From NCBI GenBank assembly GCA_051878835.1, contig JBJEKW010000089.1:1-6260 (forward strand): 6,260 nt of DNA. Direction: 5' to 3'. A program made the translations under genes and the position numbers. Shown in pieces: positions 4,438-6,260 of the stretch. Position 1 is the first letter of the stretch. The number at the start of each line of letters is the position of its first letter. The notes below the pieces were generated by a model. The model saw only the letters and a list, made by a program, of their open reading frames with translations, was not told the DNA's origin and made no database searches. This DNA is from Olsenella_K sp051878835. GTDB taxonomy: Bacteria; Actinomycetota; Coriobacteriia; Coriobacteriales; Atopobiaceae.

Positions 4438-6260
4438 ATGGATACTTCAAAATTTGCCGAGCTCGGGCTAAACGAGCAAATACTGGCCGGGGTCGAGGCC
4501 CTTGGCTTCACCGATCCGACTCCCGTGCAGGCCCAGGCCATCCCGTTGGTGCTGGCAGGCAAAGACGTCGTTGCCTCCGCGCAGACGGGCACGGGTAAGA
4601 CCGCGGCGTTCGCGCTGCCGGTGCTGCAGGTGATTCAGCCGTACTCCAGGGCGGCGCGAGAGCAGGCCGCGCAAGATACCCCTGCTAGCGAGGCCAATTC
4701 GAACGAGTCGCCCAATCACGACGAGCCCAAGCCCGACGCCGCGGGCGTCGACGGCCAGACGACGGAAGAAACGCCGACCGCCGACCAGCCGAATGCCGAC
4801 TCGTATAACGGCGATTCAAATGGCAATGCAAATGCTGGCCAGGTTCTTGCCGACATGGCGCCCGAGGACCCACACATCAGCGTTCCCATGGACGCGGGCG
4901 ATGTTGCTGCCCCCGCCGATGCTCCTGCCGTTGCTCCTGCTGCAGATAGCTCCGTCAGCGCTTCCAACGGCGCGTCTGCAGAGGATGCTCCAAGGAAGCC
5001 TCGCCGCCGTCACCACAAGAAGGCGACCGCCCTTCCCGTCAAGGACTCCGACGAGTCCGCAAAGCCGTCCAAGCGCGCAAAGGGCAAGAAGTCTGCCAGC
5101 AAGGCAGACGACGAAGCTGACGCCAAGTCCGCGAAGAGGTCAGCCTCCGGCGGCGCAAAGTCAGACGTCAAGTCCGACGCAAAGCCCAAGCGCAAGCGCC
5201 GCCGCAAGCACGCAAAGAAGCGCCAGGCAGATGGCGTCGCCGAGCAGATAGCCTCGGCCGTCGACCCGAACGCCCATCCGTTTGGCCCGTTCGCGCTGGT
5301 AATCACCCCTACGCGTGAGCTGGCGCAGCAGATAGACGACGTGGTCTCCACGGTATGCGAGCACACCGACCAGCGTGCGGTCATCGTGATGGGTGGCGCC
5401 AAGTTCGACCGCCAGATTCGCGAGCTGCAGCGCGGGTGCGACATGCTGGTGGCCACCCCCGGTCGCCTCATCGACCTGATGGACCACGACCACGTGGACC
5501 TCTCGCAGGTGAAGGTGCTCGTGCTGGACGAGGCCGACCGCATGCTGGACATGGGCTTCTGGCCCAGCGTCCGCCGCATCGTGTCGGCGCTGCCCAAGGA
5601 CCGTCAGACGCTGCTGTTCTCTGCCACGATTCCGCCCTCGATCAAGGGTACCGTCGACGCGATGTTGCACGATCCTGCCCAGGTGGAGATTGCCCGCATC
5701 GGCCAGACTGCCGACACGGTGGAGGAGCACCTGTGCCCCGTGACCCAGGGACAAAAGATCGAGCTGCTGGAGGCGCTGGTCCGCAAGTACGACCCCGAGC
5801 GCGTGCTGGTGTTCTGCCGCACGAAGCATCGCGTGGACGACGTCAGCAAATATCTGCGCTCTGCCGGCATGAACGTGGACGTGATGCATGCCGACCGTAC
5901 CCAGAAGGAGCGCGAGCGTGCCCTGGCAAAGTTCCGTGCAGGAAAGTGCCAGATTCTGGTGGCCACCGACGTCATGTCCCGCGGCATCGACGTCAGCGGC
6001 ATCGACGCGGTCGTGAACTTCGACGTCCCCATGGACCCCGAGGACTACGTGCACCGCATCGGCCGCACGGGCAGGGCCGGCCACACGGGCCTGGCCTTCA
6101 CCTTCGTGGCGCCCGACGAGATTAGCCCCCTGCGCGAGATCGAGTACTTCACGCACAAGCTGATTCCCGTGTGGGACCTCGACGGCTTCGACTATGACAG
6201 CACCCGCATCGTGCCCAACCCCGACCGCTCCACAAAGAAGCCCACGCGCATGATGTTCAA
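4438..6260 (+). CDS. DEAD-box RNA helicase with a ~200-residue charged insertion, 3' end beyond window
   Basis: ATP-dependent RNA helicase of the DEAD-box family (RhlE/CshA/DeaD-like), expected to remodel RNA in decay, ribosome assembly or cold adaptation. 607 codons are open to the window edge. Motifs in order: F6 and the Q motif FTDPTPVQ (24-31), motif I AQTGTGKT (48-55), Ia PTRELAQQ (291-298), TPGR (340-343), II DEAD (364-367), III SAT (395-397), IV LVFCRTK (457-463), V ATDVMSRGID (509-518) and VI HRIGRTGRAG (539-548). All look functional. Family members normally have about 30 residues between motifs I and Ia; here there are about 235. The extra stretch (about 71-281) is low-complexity: 71-185 is acidic (22 D/E against 3 K/R) and 186-263 is basic (31 K/R against 9 D/E), with KPRRRHHKK (187-195) and KPKRKRRRKHAKKR (249-262). 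The start is supported by DTSKFAELGL, a typical family N-terminus. The C-terminal tail is not visible, so the subfamily cannot be fixed. Confidence 0.95.
   Translation, partial: MDTSKFAELGLNEQILAGVEALGFTDPTPVQAQAIPLVLAGKDVVASAQTGTGKTAAFALPVLQVIQPYSRAAREQAAQDTPASEANSNESPNHDEPKPDAAGVDGQTTEETPTADQPNADSYNGDSNGNANAGQVLADMAPEDPHISVPMDAGDVAAPADAPAVAPAADSSVSASNGASAEDAPRKPRRRHHKKATALPVKDSDESAKPSKRAKGKKSASKADDEADAKSAKRSASGGAKSDVKSDAKPKRKRRRKHAKKRQADGVAEQIASAVDPNAHPFGPFALVITPTRELAQQIDDVVSTVCEHTDQRAVIVMGGAKFDRQIRELQRGCDMLVATPGRLIDLMDHDHVDLSQVKVLVLDEADRMLDMGFWPSVRRIVSALPKDRQTLLFSATIPPSIKGTVDAMLHDPAQVEIARIGQTADTVEEHLCPVTQGQKIELLEALVRKYDPERVLVFCRTKHRVDDVSKYLRSAGMNVDVMHADRTQKERERALAKFRAGKCQILVATDVMSRGIDVSGIDAVVNFDVPMDPEDYVHRIGRTGRAGHTGLAFTFVAPDEISPLREIEYFTHKLIPVWDLDGFDYDSTRIVPNPDRSTKKPTRMMF

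Noticed and set aside
4203..4598. 131-codon plus-strand frame overlapping the helicase start
   Set aside because: The TTG start has no ribosome binding site, and the second half is simply another frame of the helicase N-terminus. No domain is recognisable.
4651..5226. The helicase insert as a foreign gene or IS inserted into the helicase
   Set aside because: The frame is continuous, with no inverted repeats, duplicated target or transposase motifs at the junctions. The composition is that of a disordered protein linker.
5161..6156. 331-codon minus-strand frame opposite the helicase
   Set aside because: It lies antisense to motifs Ia-VI of an intact DEAD-box helicase, and its His/Ala/Val-rich product is typical shadow translation.

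Overview
The window is GC-rich bacterial chromosome with three ordinary protein genes and two long, less GC-rich intergenic stretches. Two genes run off the window edges. Strong GC bias in third codon positions, AGGAGG-type ribosome binding sites and the gene content fit a high-GC Gram-positive. I lean towards an actinobacterium of the Coriobacteriia type (Slackia/Eggerthella/Olsenella-like). This is an impression from codon use and protein style, not a demonstrated placement.

Layout: positions 1-1334 hold, on the minus strand, nearly all of an RlmI-type (PUA + class I SAM) 23S rRNA methyltransferase, missing only its last few codons. Positions 1335-1870 are a divergent intergenic region of about 540 bp serving the methyltransferase (leftwards) and cstA (rightwards). 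It contains small palindromes and a direct repeat but no convincing gene. Positions 1871-3730 hold a complete cstA (carbon-starvation/pyruvate transporter family, 619 aa), closed by a strong intrinsic terminator with a perfect 16-bp stem (3756-3793). Positions 3794-4437 are a second long intergenic region. Its centre (4009-4198) carries a cluster of inverted repeats: a stem-loop, a perfect 16-bp inverted repeat spanning 127 bp, and an overlapping hairpin that shares one arm with it. Positions 4438-6260 hold a DEAD-box RNA helicase that runs off the right edge.

The helicase is the most unusual gene. All canonical DEAD-box motifs are intact and in frame, but about 200 residues of low-complexity, charge-segregated sequence (an acidic half, then a Lys/Arg-rich half) lie inside the first RecA-like domain, between motif I and motif Ia. 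The upstream repeat cluster contains a possible promoter. If it is used, the helicase mRNA would have a leader of roughly 300 nt beginning with a stable hairpin, with a choice of folds depending on where transcription begins.

The genes do not form an operon: the methyltransferase points away, cstA has its own terminator, and the helicase has its own long upstream region. Two of the three act on RNA (rRNA methylation and RNA unwinding), but nothing here shows a functional link to cstA. I see no complete mobile element, CRISPR array, tRNA or rRNA.
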